Made by a program: the position numbers and the translations under genes
Part shown: positions 57,114 through 64,000 of the stretch, piece by piece
Position numbering within the stretch: position 1 is the stretch's first letter
How the letters are laid out: every line of letters begins with the position of its first letter
Notes under the pieces: generated by a model
Seen by the model: only the letters and a program-made list of their open reading frames with translations
Databases searched by the model: none
Told to the model about the DNA's origin: nothing
Origin: an uncultured Cyclobacteriaceae bacterium
Lineage (GTDB): Bacteria > Bacteroidota > Bacteroidia > Cytophagales > Cyclobacteriaceae
Assembly: GCA_943788235.1 (NCBI GenBank)
Contig: CALSPM010000005.1
Coordinates: forward strand, 1-64,000
DNA length: 64,000 nucleotides
Direction: 5' to 3'

Positions 57114-57571
57114 GTACCCTTTACGGTTCCATTCTCGAACTCTTTAATTGCAAGTTTAATTAATCTTTACAAACTAAAAAAGGTTCTACATCTGGGAGGT
57201 TTAACTGATTACAACGGTATCCCCACTCATAATCTCAATAATAAGAATACTTTTCAATTACCTCAAGGGGATTGAACTAGATAAACCAATGGTAATACTT
57301 AATTAAGTTAAACTATAATAGTATCAAATAGTATGGCAAATACAACAGGAAAGAAATACGGAGGTAGAGAAAAGGGAACACCCAACAGATTGACTAAAGA
57401 ATTAAGATCTATACTAAAAGATATAGTATATCAGGAATTAGAAGACATAAAAAAGATTAGACAAATTAGAACCAAAGGAAACAACAGAATTTGTTATTAA
57501 TCTAATGTCTTACCCTCTGTCTAAAGCAAATAGCATATCTCACATGACCAATGAGGCTTTTGATTGGGGAT
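57114..57571 (+). repeat. Direct repeat DR1 copy (c), ~458 bp
   Basis: Matches copy (b) at 46883-47342 in the same orientation, from GTACCCTTTACGGTTCCATT through the small-protein ORF to GATTGGGG. In both copies a ~54-codon frame (NSLIASLINLYKLKKVLHL in this copy) ending FQLPQGD stays open without indels, whereas the small ORF is broken differently in each. Confidence 0.85.
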
Positions 57572-57696
57572 TGACTAAAATTGCTCAAAGAAAGATATTA
57601 CCAGAAACAGCTAATGTAAGAGACGCCATTGTTAAATCCTATGATCAGCCTATCAGATGTAAGGATATTTCTTACTATTTGAAGAAGTTATTTTAG
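57333..57696 (+). pseudogene. Small basic accessory protein (DR1-borne), frameshifted
   Basis: Starts MANTTGKKYGGREKGTPNRL like the copy at 47103 and has GAA where that copy has a stop. A shift near 57450-57465 moves it out of frame. The continuation (PKETTEFVINLMSYPLSKAN) runs on into a tail absent from the other copy (LTKIAQRKILPETANVRDAI, ISYYLKKLF), ending at 57696. The tail may belong to a different gene joined here. Confidence 0.6.
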
Positions 57697-57776
57697 TTTC
57701 TAGTAAAAAATCGATTAACTTCTTTTTTAAATAGCATTGATAAATTCAAATTATTAATCTTGTAAAAAATGTCTTT

Positions 57777-58544
57777 TTGAAAATAAATAACTCTCATAAT
57801 TATATGGATAATTGGATACTTCCTGAAAATTTAAAAAAAAGTGAATTGGAGCATAGAACAAGCAATTCTATAATCGATGTTAAAAACGATTTTAGTAGCT
57901 ATAGAAAATTATTAGAAGAGAATGATGTCAGTAAAAGTATGATTAAATCTCACAATGACATTAATCCAAAAAATAAACTGAGCCTTTTAAAAAAAATTAC
58001 TGACCGTTTTTTAAAAATTAAAAATACTAAATCTATTCTTAATGTTGGATGTGGTGTCGGCTTTGAAACTAAAGCATTATCCGAAATTTACAATTGTGAG
58101 ATTACTGGAATAGAGGCATCCTCTGATGGGATTGCTTATGCTGAAAAATATAATTCAAGTACTAAAACTAAATTTATTAATCAAGTAATTGATAGTGATT
58201 TTTTACTGGGAATAAAATTTGATATTTGCTTTGCAATCGAATTCTATCCCTTCACAAGAACTAAAGATTTAGATTTTCAAAAAAATATCATTTCGGCTAT
58301 TTTTAAAAATCTAAACAAAGGAGGTTCTCTTATTATTTCCCATTTAGATGATGATATTAATTCAATTAATTCTAATGTCAAAGAATTATCATCTTTGTTA
58401 AATAAAAATAGCACAGTTATCCATAATTACCATCCTAAAATATTTAGACTTGTTCCTAGCTTAATTTTAACACGATTAATATGTTTGATTGTCAGTAAAC
58501 TGTTCAATAAAACTTTTGGCAAAAAAATAATAATTTTTAATTAA
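57777..58544 (+). CDS. Class I SAM-dependent methyltransferase
   Basis: A 255-residue protein with SILNVGCGVGFETKALSEI (motif I), ITGIEASSDGIAYAEKY (acidic end of strand 2), FDICFAIEFYPF (motif II-like) and LNKGGSLIISHLDDD. These define a Methyltransf_11/25-like domain. The start is TTG at 57777 or more likely the ATG at 57804 (MDNWILPEN). Substrate unknown. The low G+C and Lys/Asn-rich composition resemble the AT-rich glycan cassette rather than the neighbouring housekeeping genes, suggesting acquisition. Confidence 0.75.
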   Translation: MKINNSHNYMDNWILPENLKKSELEHRTSNSIIDVKNDFSSYRKLLEENDVSKSMIKSHNDINPKNKLSLLKKITDRFLKIKNTKSILNVGCGVGFETKALSEIYNCEITGIEASSDGIAYAEKYNSSTKTKFINQVIDSDFLLGIKFDICFAIEFYPFTRTKDLDFQKNIISAIFKNLNKGGSLIISHLDDDINSINSNVKELSSLLNKNSTVIHNYHPKIFRLVPSLILTRLICLIVSKLFNKTFGKKIIIFN

Positions 58545-58585
58545 ACTTTGCAAATATAGTCCTCAGATGACTCAAGCTGTAAATG

Positions 58586-58669
58586 TACCCGGGATGGGAC
58601 TTGAACCCATACGATCTTGCGATCACAGGATTTTAAGTCCTGCGTGTCTACCAATTCCACCACCCGGGC
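58586..58669 (-). tRNA. tRNA-Leu (UAA)
   Basis: An 84-nt class II tRNA read on the minus strand. Acceptor GCCCGGG pairs with CCCGGGT (first pair G-U). Anticodon stem CAGGA/TCCTG with loop CTTAAAA gives anticodon UAA. There is a long variable arm and the T-loop GTTCAAGTC. The 3' CCA is not encoded. Confidence 0.95.
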
Positions 58670-58704
58670 AGGTATATTAAGTTGAAGCATACACTTCAAT
58701 AACA

Positions 58705-58728
58705 AAAAGCCGCTGATAGCGGCTCTTT
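58705..58728 (-). terminator. Rho-independent terminator between the two tRNA genes
   Basis: Stem AGCCGCT/AGCGGCT with a 3-base loop, flanked by A-rich and T-rich runs, lies between tRNA-Gly (upstream on the minus strand) and tRNA-Leu. Confidence 0.7.
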
Positions 58729-58733
58729 TATTG

Positions 58734-58806
58734 AGCGGGAGACGAGATTCGAACTCGCGACCCCAACCTTGGCAAGGTTGTGCTCTACCAGCTGAGCTAC
58801 TCTCGC
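58734..58806 (-). tRNA. tRNA-Gly (GCC)
   Basis: A 73-nt tRNA on the minus strand. D-arm AGCTCAGCTGGTAGAGC, anticodon stem CAACC/GGTTG with loop TTGCCAA (anticodon GCC), T-arm GCGAGTTCGAATCTCGT. The acceptor strands GCGAGAG and CTCCCGC leave an A4-C69 mismatch where most relatives would have a G-C pair. CCA is not encoded. Confidence 0.92.
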
Positions 58807-58910
58807 TTATCTTTTACTTGCTAAAAGAGTTGCAAATTTACCTTAACATTACAATTTTACAAGTAGCATATGTAATTTTATTGACAGAAACCTTAAACTC
58901 TTGACGCAAC

Positions 58911-59780
58911 ATGCTCAATTACAGTAAAACTGCCGTTTTCCTACTAGTCCTTTTAGCGATAAGTTGTACTCCTAAAAAAAAGGAAGTCAAAATTGAAAAA
59001 AACAAGTCGTTGTTTGAGAAAGGGCTTGTAGTGGCTACTATAAAAGGAAAAAAAATTGAGGAAGCCAGCGGTTTAGTCAACTCTGCCATAAACCCAGGGA
59101 TGTTTTGGACCCACAATGACAGCGGCGCAGATGCCAAGTTGTTCCTCATTGATCAAGAAGGAAACATTCATTTAAAAGTCTTCCTCTCAGGGGCGGAGTC
59201 CTTCGATTGGGAAGACATCGCAAGACATGGTGCTTACTTATACATTGCAGACATGGGTGATAATGATGCCAAAAGAGAGCATATCATCATCTATAAAATC
59301 AAAGAACCGCGATGGGATTCCTTACAAACTCAGCTTACCCTTGATTCCTTTGAACAAATGTCTCTTCAGTATGCTGAAGGGGCTAGAGATGCAGAATCTT
59401 TACTTTTTGATCACCGTACCCAAGAGCTGATCATTGTCACCAAAAGAGAGAAAAATTGTCACGTATATGCTTTTCCCTTTGAGCCGAATATAGACCCCAT
59501 CGCCATCGCTTCAAAAGGCACATTACCGGCTACCCTTTTTACCGCTGGAGATATTAACTCCTCCACAGGAGAAATATTATTAAAAAACTACAAGAAGATT
59601 TATTACTGGGAGGCTTCTGAAAATCCCGCAGTGCTACGTATCGCCGAGGGTCCTGATTATACCCTCCCCTATAAGGAAGAACCCCAAGGCGAAGCCATTG
59701 CTTGGACGGACGAAGGTTTTGTAACACTCAGTGAAAGAAAAGACAAAAAACAGAAGTTTTATTTCTATGAGCGTAAATGA
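58911..59780 (+). CDS. Putative lipoprotein with beta-propeller-like repeats
   Basis: A 289-residue protein with a lipoprotein signal (TAVFLLVLLAISC, cysteine at residue 19). The mature part has SGLVNSAINPGMFWTHNDSG, SFDWEDIARHGAYLYIADMG, GARDAESLLFDHRTQELIIV and LKNYKKIYYWEA. This pattern of strand-rich repeats with conserved WTHNDSG and DWED is typical of a conserved hypothetical lipoprotein family in Bacteroidota. It ends 1 bp before the convergent mutS stop. Function unknown. Confidence 0.7.
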   Translation: MLNYSKTAVFLLVLLAISCTPKKKEVKIEKNKSLFEKGLVVATIKGKKIEEASGLVNSAINPGMFWTHNDSGADAKLFLIDQEGNIHLKVFLSGAESFDWEDIARHGAYLYIADMGDNDAKREHIIIYKIKEPRWDSLQTQLTLDSFEQMSLQYAEGARDAESLLFDHRTQELIIVTKREKNCHVYAFPFEPNIDPIAIASKGTLPATLFTAGDINSSTGEILLKNYKKIYYWEASENPAVLRIAEGPDYTLPYKEEPQGEAIAWTDEGFVTLSERKDKKQKFYFYERK

Positions 59781-59781
59781 A

Positions 59782-62391
59782 TTACTTCTTCAACAGCTTC
59801 TTCAACTCATTGAGTTTGACCAAGGCATCTACGGGTGAAATATTATTGACATCCACGTCTCGCAATTGAGACATGAGTTGCTCTATACGTGGATCGGCTT
59901 CAAATAAATTAAGTTGAAAATTATGGGTGGGCAGGTTGGACAAAATTTCGGCTTCGGCCACGCCTCCTTTTTCTTTTTCCAGCAATTTCAGAATTTCATT
60001 GGAGCGTAAGATGACCTGATTGGGCATCCCCGCCATCTGCGCCACATGGATGCCAAAACTGTGCTCGGTGCCTCCTGAAACTAGCTTTCTTAAGAAAATA
60101 ACTTGATCTTTGAGCTCCTTGACTGCTATATGAAAATTTTGAACCCGAGTTAAGTCTCCCGCCAATTGATTGAGCTCATGATAGTGGGTCGCAAAAAGTG
60201 TTTTGGGCTTGGCTTTTTGATGATTGTGCAAATATTCAACTATGGACCATGCGATAGAAATGCCATCATACGTGCTGGTCCCCCTGCCAATTTCATCCAT
60301 GATGACCAAGGATTGATCACTCAAATTATTCAAAATACTGGCAGTTTCTGTCATTTCTACCATGAAAGTGGACTCGCCTCTGGACAAGTTGTCTGAAGCG
60401 CCCACCCGCGTAAATATTTTGTCAGTGATCCCTATTTTGGCATAGCCTGCAGGCACAAAACTCCCTATCTGTGCCATGATCACGATCAGGGCCGTTTGAC
60501 GCAGTAGAGCTGATTTTCCTGACATATTGGGGCCCGTGATCACTAAGATCTGTTGAGATTCGTTGTCCAGATATACATCATTGGGGATATAAGACTCCCC
60601 CGGTGCCATGAGTCGCTCGATGACGGGATGGCGGCCGGCCTTGATGTCTATGACCGAGGCCTCAGAAAGCGAAGGACATACATATTGGTGCGCTTTGGCA
60701 ATGGCCGCAAAATTACTGAGGCAATCCAAGGTGGCGATCAGCCGGGCATCTTCTTGAATGGGACCCATATGTCCCTTGGCATAAACCACCAGCTCTTGGT
60801 ACAATCTGCTTTCTATGACGCCCAATTGACTTTCGGCCTGTAATATTTTCTCCTCGTAAACCTTGAGCTCCTCGGTAATGTATCTTTCTGCATTGACCAA
60901 AGTCTGCTTTCTGATCCAACCGGTAGGCACTTTGTCTTTGTGGGTATTGGATACCTCCAGATAATAGCCAAAAACTTTGTTATAGGCTATTTTAAGAGAA
61001 GTGATCCCCGTACTTTCAGCTTCCCTTTTTTGGATTCCCAGTAAATAATCTTTCCCTGAGAAAGCCAAACTTCGGTATTCATCTAAATCGGCATCAACCC
61101 CCTCTCGAATCACATTTCCTTGATGTAACAACATGGGGGGTGCATCGGTCAAGGATTGGGTCACATGATGCATAAAATCCTCATGGTCATTCAATGATTT
61201 GGCCAATTGTTGTAAGCATTTCTCGGGACTGTCGGCCAGCAATGTCTTAATGGGACCAATCGGTTCCAAACTGTTTTTAAGTTGATGAAGCTCTCGGGGA
61301 TTGATCCTGCCCGTGGCCACTTTGGAGACCAAACGCTCCAAATCTCCCATTTTTTTCAATGATGCAATGATTGATTCAAGCCGCGTGGGATCTTCGAACA
61401 AAGCCGCTACCCGATTCAAGCGTGCCGTAATAGCCTTTTTTTCTTTGAGGGGCAATACCACCCATTTTCTCAGCATCCGGCTGCCCATCGGGGTCACCAC
61501 ATGATTGAGCACATCGATCAAGGGAATCCCATCCGGCTGATTGGGCGAGAGTAACTCCAAGTTTCTCACAGAAAAACGATCGAGCCACATGTATCGCTCT
61601 TCCTCAAGCCGGGTAATACTAGAAATATGGGCCAACTCCTTGTGCTCGGTCTCTTCTAAATAATAGAGGATGGCCCCGGCCGCGACAATGGCTTGGGCCA
61701 TCTCATGGATACCAAATCCTTTTAGCGTTTGGGTCCCAAACTGCTGAAGCAGTTTTTGATGGGCAAAATCATATTTATAAATCCAATCTTCGATGATAAA
61801 TGAAGGGTACTGGTCCTCAAAAAGGGATTGATAACGATCTTTAGCCGCTTTACTATAAATGACTTCTGCCGGTTGGAATCCCTGCAATAACTTGGCCGTA
61901 TAGGCATCATCCCCCTCGGTGGTAAAAAACTCCCCTGTGGAGAGGTCCAAAAAAGCCATCCCATTCCGCTCCTTTTGAAAATCAATCGAGGCCAGATAAT
62001 TATTTTTTCCTGTCGAGAGGACTTGATCATTTAAGGACAAACCCGGAGTGACCAGTTCGGTTACCCCTCTTTTGACGATTCCTTTGACGCCCTTGGGATC
62101 TTCTAGTTGGTCACAAATCGCTACCCGTTGTCCAGACCGCACCAATTTGGAAAGATAATTGTCCAAAGAATGATGAGGAAAACCAGCCAATTCTATGTGG
62201 GAAGCGGATCCATTGGCTCTTTTGGTCAACACAATGTCTAGAATTTTAGAGGCTTTGATGGCGTCCTCACCAAAAGTTTCATAAAAATCCCCTACCCTAA
62301 AAAGCAATAGAGCGCCCGGATATTTCCTCTTGATGGCATTGTATTGCTTCATCAAGGGAGTTTCTTTTGGCGCTTGGGTGGTTTTTGGCAT
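59782..62391 (-). CDS. mutS: DNA mismatch repair protein MutS
   Basis: An 869-residue full-length MutS. The mismatch-recognition Phe-X-Glu is F36-Y37-E38 in RVGDFYETFGEDA, with HSLDNYLSKLVRSGQRVAIC nearby. Connector, lever and clamp domains follow. The ATPase has Walker A GPNMSGKSALLRQTAL, the DNLSRGESTFMVEM signature, Walker B VIMDEIGRGTSTYDG and TLFATHYHEL. The C-terminal HTH tail ends VKLNELKKLLKK. No break is seen, so mismatch repair defects cannot be blamed on this gene for the indels elsewhere. Confidence 0.97.
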   Translation of the reverse strand: MPKTTQAPKETPLMKQYNAIKRKYPGALLLFRVGDFYETFGEDAIKASKILDIVLTKRANGSASHIELAGFPHHSLDNYLSKLVRSGQRVAICDQLEDPKGVKGIVKRGVTELVTPGLSLNDQVLSTGKNNYLASIDFQKERNGMAFLDLSTGEFFTTEGDDAYTAKLLQGFQPAEVIYSKAAKDRYQSLFEDQYPSFIIEDWIYKYDFAHQKLLQQFGTQTLKGFGIHEMAQAIVAAGAILYYLEETEHKELAHISSITRLEEERYMWLDRFSVRNLELLSPNQPDGIPLIDVLNHVVTPMGSRMLRKWVVLPLKEKKAITARLNRVAALFEDPTRLESIIASLKKMGDLERLVSKVATGRINPRELHQLKNSLEPIGPIKTLLADSPEKCLQQLAKSLNDHEDFMHHVTQSLTDAPPMLLHQGNVIREGVDADLDEYRSLAFSGKDYLLGIQKREAESTGITSLKIAYNKVFGYYLEVSNTHKDKVPTGWIRKQTLVNAERYITEELKVYEEKILQAESQLGVIESRLYQELVVYAKGHMGPIQEDARLIATLDCLSNFAAIAKAHQYVCPSLSEASVIDIKAGRHPVIERLMAPGESYIPNDVYLDNESQQILVITGPNMSGKSALLRQTALIVIMAQIGSFVPAGYAKIGITDKIFTRVGASDNLSRGESTFMVEMTETASILNNLSDQSLVIMDEIGRGTSTYDGISIAWSIVEYLHNHQKAKPKTLFATHYHELNQLAGDLTRVQNFHIAVKELKDQVIFLRKLVSGGTEHSFGIHVAQMAGMPNQVILRSNEILKLLEKEKGGVAEAEILSNLPTHNFQLNLFEADPRIEQLMSQLRDVDVNNISPVDALVKLNELKKLLKK

Positions 62392-62525
62392 GGGTTTACT
62401 AAGCTTAGAGCAATAATAATAAATGCAGAGATGGAAAGCAGAAAAGCCGTGTTGATAATTTAAGATTTAAAAAAGTTCGACCAGAAGCTACTTGTAAAGC
62501 ACTCGGAACCCTCCGATATTTGCAG

Positions 62526-63065
62526 ATGCGGAAACTTAAAAACGAAGAACTCCAGCGTATGGATCCCGAAGCTTTCAAGGTCTCAAAGAAAATGCCTTGG
62601 GTTATTGTTTTGGACAACATCAGGAGTATGCACAACGTAGGGGCGACCTTTCGTACCGCAGATGCCTTCAGAGTTGAAAAAATCATCTTGACCGGCATTA
62701 CCGCCCAACCGCCGCATCGAGAAATTCAAAAATCCGCTTTGGGTGCTACTGAATCTGTGACCTGGGAATATCTCTCAGAACCCATGCTGGCCCTACAAAA
62801 ATTACGGTCCGAAGGCTATCAAATTATTTGTGTTGAGCAAACCGATCAGAGTCTGGCTCTGGACACCTTCCAGCCTGATTCAGATAAAAAATATGGCTTT
62901 TTCTTTGGCAACGAAGTGTTTGGAGTCACCGAGGAGGTGGTCGCCCATGCTGATGATTGTCTAGAAATCCCCCAATTTGGAACCAAGCATTCCCTCAATA
63001 TTTCGGTCAGCGTCGGGGTGGTTATTTGGGATATGTTCCAAAAAATAGGCCGCCCTTTACTATAA
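62526..63065 (+). CDS. TrmH/SpoU-family RNA 2'-O-methyltransferase
   Basis: Start chosen at the ATG at 62526 (MRKLKNEELQRMDPEAFKV), two codons inside a longer TTG frame. The 179 residues form a minimal SPOUT methyltransferase with the three trefoil-knot motifs: NVGATFRTADAFRVEKI, YGFFFGNEVFGVTEEV and EIPQFGTKHSLNISVSVGV. It lacks an N-terminal RNA-binding extension, so tRNA Gm18-type or rRNA targets are both possible. It is divergent from mutS with a short shared upstream region. Confidence 0.88.
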   Translation: MRKLKNEELQRMDPEAFKVSKKMPWVIVLDNIRSMHNVGATFRTADAFRVEKIILTGITAQPPHREIQKSALGATESVTWEYLSEPMLALQKLRSEGYQIICVEQTDQSLALDTFQPDSDKKYGFFFGNEVFGVTEEVVAHADDCLEIPQFGTKHSLNISVSVGVVIWDMFQKIGRPLL

Positions 63066-63103
63066 CCCAATACATTCCCTTATGAGCGGTTCTGGTTAGA
63101 GCA

Positions 63104-63141
63104 AAAAAAAACGCAAGAATGATATTCCTGCGTTTTTTTTA
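63104..63141. terminator. Bidirectional rho-independent terminator
   Basis: AAAAAACGCAaGAAT pairs with ATTCcTGCGTTTTTT around a 3-base loop, with A-runs on the left and T-runs on the right. It serves both the TrmH-family gene and the convergent ferritin gene. Confidence 0.85.
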
Positions 63142-63154
63142 TAATGATGTCGAC

Positions 63155-63685
63155 TTAATTTGCCCCATCATAAGAAACACTTAATATTTTTTCTTCGATC
63201 ATGCCCAGTGCGATTTTATCTTCACCTAACACATCAAATAATTCCAATGCCCTTCTGGCTATGTATTCCTCCTCAATTTGTTCTTGAACAAACCACTTCA
63301 TGAATTCCTCTGTGGCGATATCAGTGTGTTTTCTACACACACCCACGATATCATGAATGGCGTCAGTCACGCTAATTTCTATGTCCAAAGCCGTCTCAAA
63401 GACATCTCTTAGATTTTCAAAATCATGCTGACAATCTCCAATTGCGGGAGAAATGGCTTGGGCCTCCATGTCTGTCAAATAATGAAAAAATTTAAGTTGA
63501 TGCTTCCGCTCTTCTTCTGATTGCTTGAAGAAAAAATCCGCACAATTGTCATACCCTTGTAGATCACACCAACCCGCCATCGCTAGATAGGCCGATGACG
63601 AATGTGCCTCCATCTTTATTTGTTTGTTAATGACATCGACGATCTCTAATTTGAGTACTTGATGTCTTCTTAGAATGTCCTTCAT
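63155..63685 (-). CDS. ftnA: Ferritin (non-haem, FtnA type)
   Basis: A 176-residue four-helix-bundle protein. Ferroxidase residues are visible in INKQIKMEAHSSSAYLAMA, FFKQSEEERKHQLKFFHYL and WFVQEQIEEEYIARRALELF. The C-terminal fifth helix is GEDKIALGMIEEKIL. The length matches bacterial ferritin rather than Dps or bacterioferritin, and no haem Met is expected. It stores iron in the cytoplasm. It shares a bidirectional terminator with the convergent RNA methyltransferase gene. Confidence 0.92.
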   Translation of the reverse strand: MKDILRRHQVLKLEIVDVINKQIKMEAHSSSAYLAMAGWCDLQGYDNCADFFFKQSEEERKHQLKFFHYLTDMEAQAISPAIGDCQHDFENLRDVFETALDIEISVTDAIHDIVGVCRKHTDIATEEFMKWFVQEQIEEEYIARRALELFDVLGEDKIALGMIEEKILSVSYDGAN

Positions 63686-63777
63686 ATCAAAATAATTATA
63701 TTTTACTTATACAAAGTAAGCAATAAAACTGCGATCCAAAGAATTTGAAAGATATTTATAATGAGTCTAAATACCGA

Positions 63778-64000
63778 TTATGAAAATTTTCGGTGAATGG
63801 ATTTATGGATCAAGCTATTAAGCTCGAGCATGGTGAAAGTGCCAGATAGCACTTCTCTCAATTCCAAAATTTCATAAATTGAAAGCACCAAGATCGGATG
63901 CTGATGAGATAGGTACAAGATCTCAATATCAGGTCCTTGACTGGAAACCAATGCGGTGAGGTCTATGTTTTCGATTTTGCGTTTCAATCCAATCAGCTCA
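63778..64000 (-). CDS. Hypothetical protein, 5' end beyond the window
   Basis: The frame is open to the window edge (ELIGLKRKIENIDLTALV), so the start lies outside. The TTG at 63987 is probably internal. About 74 residues remain, with PDIEILYLSHQHPILVLSI and ELREVLSGTFTMLELNSLIH. It is a small alpha/beta protein that I do not recognise, upstream of ferritin on the same strand with a ~90-bp gap. Confidence 0.5.
   Translation of the reverse strand, partial: ELIGLKRKIENIDLTALVSSQGPDIEILYLSHQHPILVLSIYEILELREVLSGTFTMLELNSLIHKSIHRKFS

Noticed and set aside
57027-57275. An 82-residue protein overlapping the methyltransferase 3' end
   Set aside because: Its first third is a shadow of the methyltransferase. 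Only the repeat-borne part is conserved in the other copy.
58586-58806. tRNA-Leu or tRNA-Gly as attachment site of an integrated element
   Set aside because: No duplicated tRNA 3' end is found elsewhere in the window, and the only integrase is decayed and 49 kb away.

Overview
The window looks like a chromosomal piece of a marine-type Bacteroidota bacterium, probably Cytophagales-like. Reasons: an SLBB/Poly_export outer-membrane exporter with the N-terminal helical extension typical of Bacteroidota, a UpxY/NusG-type antiterminator beside a winged-helix/NTase-like regulator, a BspA (DUF285) plus thrombospondin-3 surface protein, and a DUF4157 protein. Base composition is uneven. Housekeeping flanks (0-4 kb, 59-64 kb) have moderate G+C, while 9.7-35 kb is AT-rich and 22.8-32.7 kb extremely so.

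Layout. (1) 0.1-4.3 kb: two hypothetical genes and a polysaccharide exporter broken by indels. (2) 4.4-9.7 kb: mobile debris, namely a decayed IS3-family element, a complete Fic gene beside an inverted Fic C-terminal fragment, a decayed tyrosine recombinase and a small accessory ORF. (3) 9.8-36.8 kb: one long leftward surface-polysaccharide locus headed by a wHTH regulator and a UpxY antiterminator, followed by a TagD-like cytidylyltransferase, UDP-glucose dehydrogenase, a PseB/CapE-like dehydratase, heparinase-like protein, flippase, FkbM methyltransferase, SDR, FAD protein, AsnB, polymerase and GT-B enzyme. Beyond these lies a nonulosonate-type block (aldo/keto reductase, SpsF-like cytidylyltransferase, class III aminotransferase, RmlD-like reductase, NeuB/SpsE synthase, GNAT) bounded by inverted IS3 copies, then more epimerases, a GT2, a cupin and a second cytidylyltransferase. 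(4) 37-46.6 kb: Wzz-like co-polymerase, WecA-like initiating transferase, RetSat/CrtI-like oxidoreductase, a truncated sterol desaturase, a truncated BspA protein, and a WbpO/WbpP pair for UDP-GalNAcA. (5) 46.9-57.6 kb: a module bracketed by ~460-bp direct repeats. It holds a 2374-residue DUF4157 protein with 13 essentially identical 128-residue tandem units, and a methyltransferase with the regulatory domain seen in rickettsial outer-membrane-protein lysine methyltransferases. (6) 57.8-64 kb: a second methyltransferase, tRNA-Leu, tRNA-Gly, a lipoprotein, mutS, a TrmH-family methyltransferase and ferritin.

How the genes fit together. Regions 1, 3 and 4 supply initiation (WecA-like), precursor synthesis, assembly (flippase, polymerase) and export or length control (SLBB, Wzz) for a complex acidic glycan. 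Many of these genes carry +/-1 frameshifts, mostly in homopolymers, whereas ten consecutive genes in the AT-rich cassette are intact. The locus is therefore either truly decaying around a preserved cassette or the sequence contains indel errors. The most novel candidate system is the DUF4157 giant repeat protein paired with its methyltransferase.
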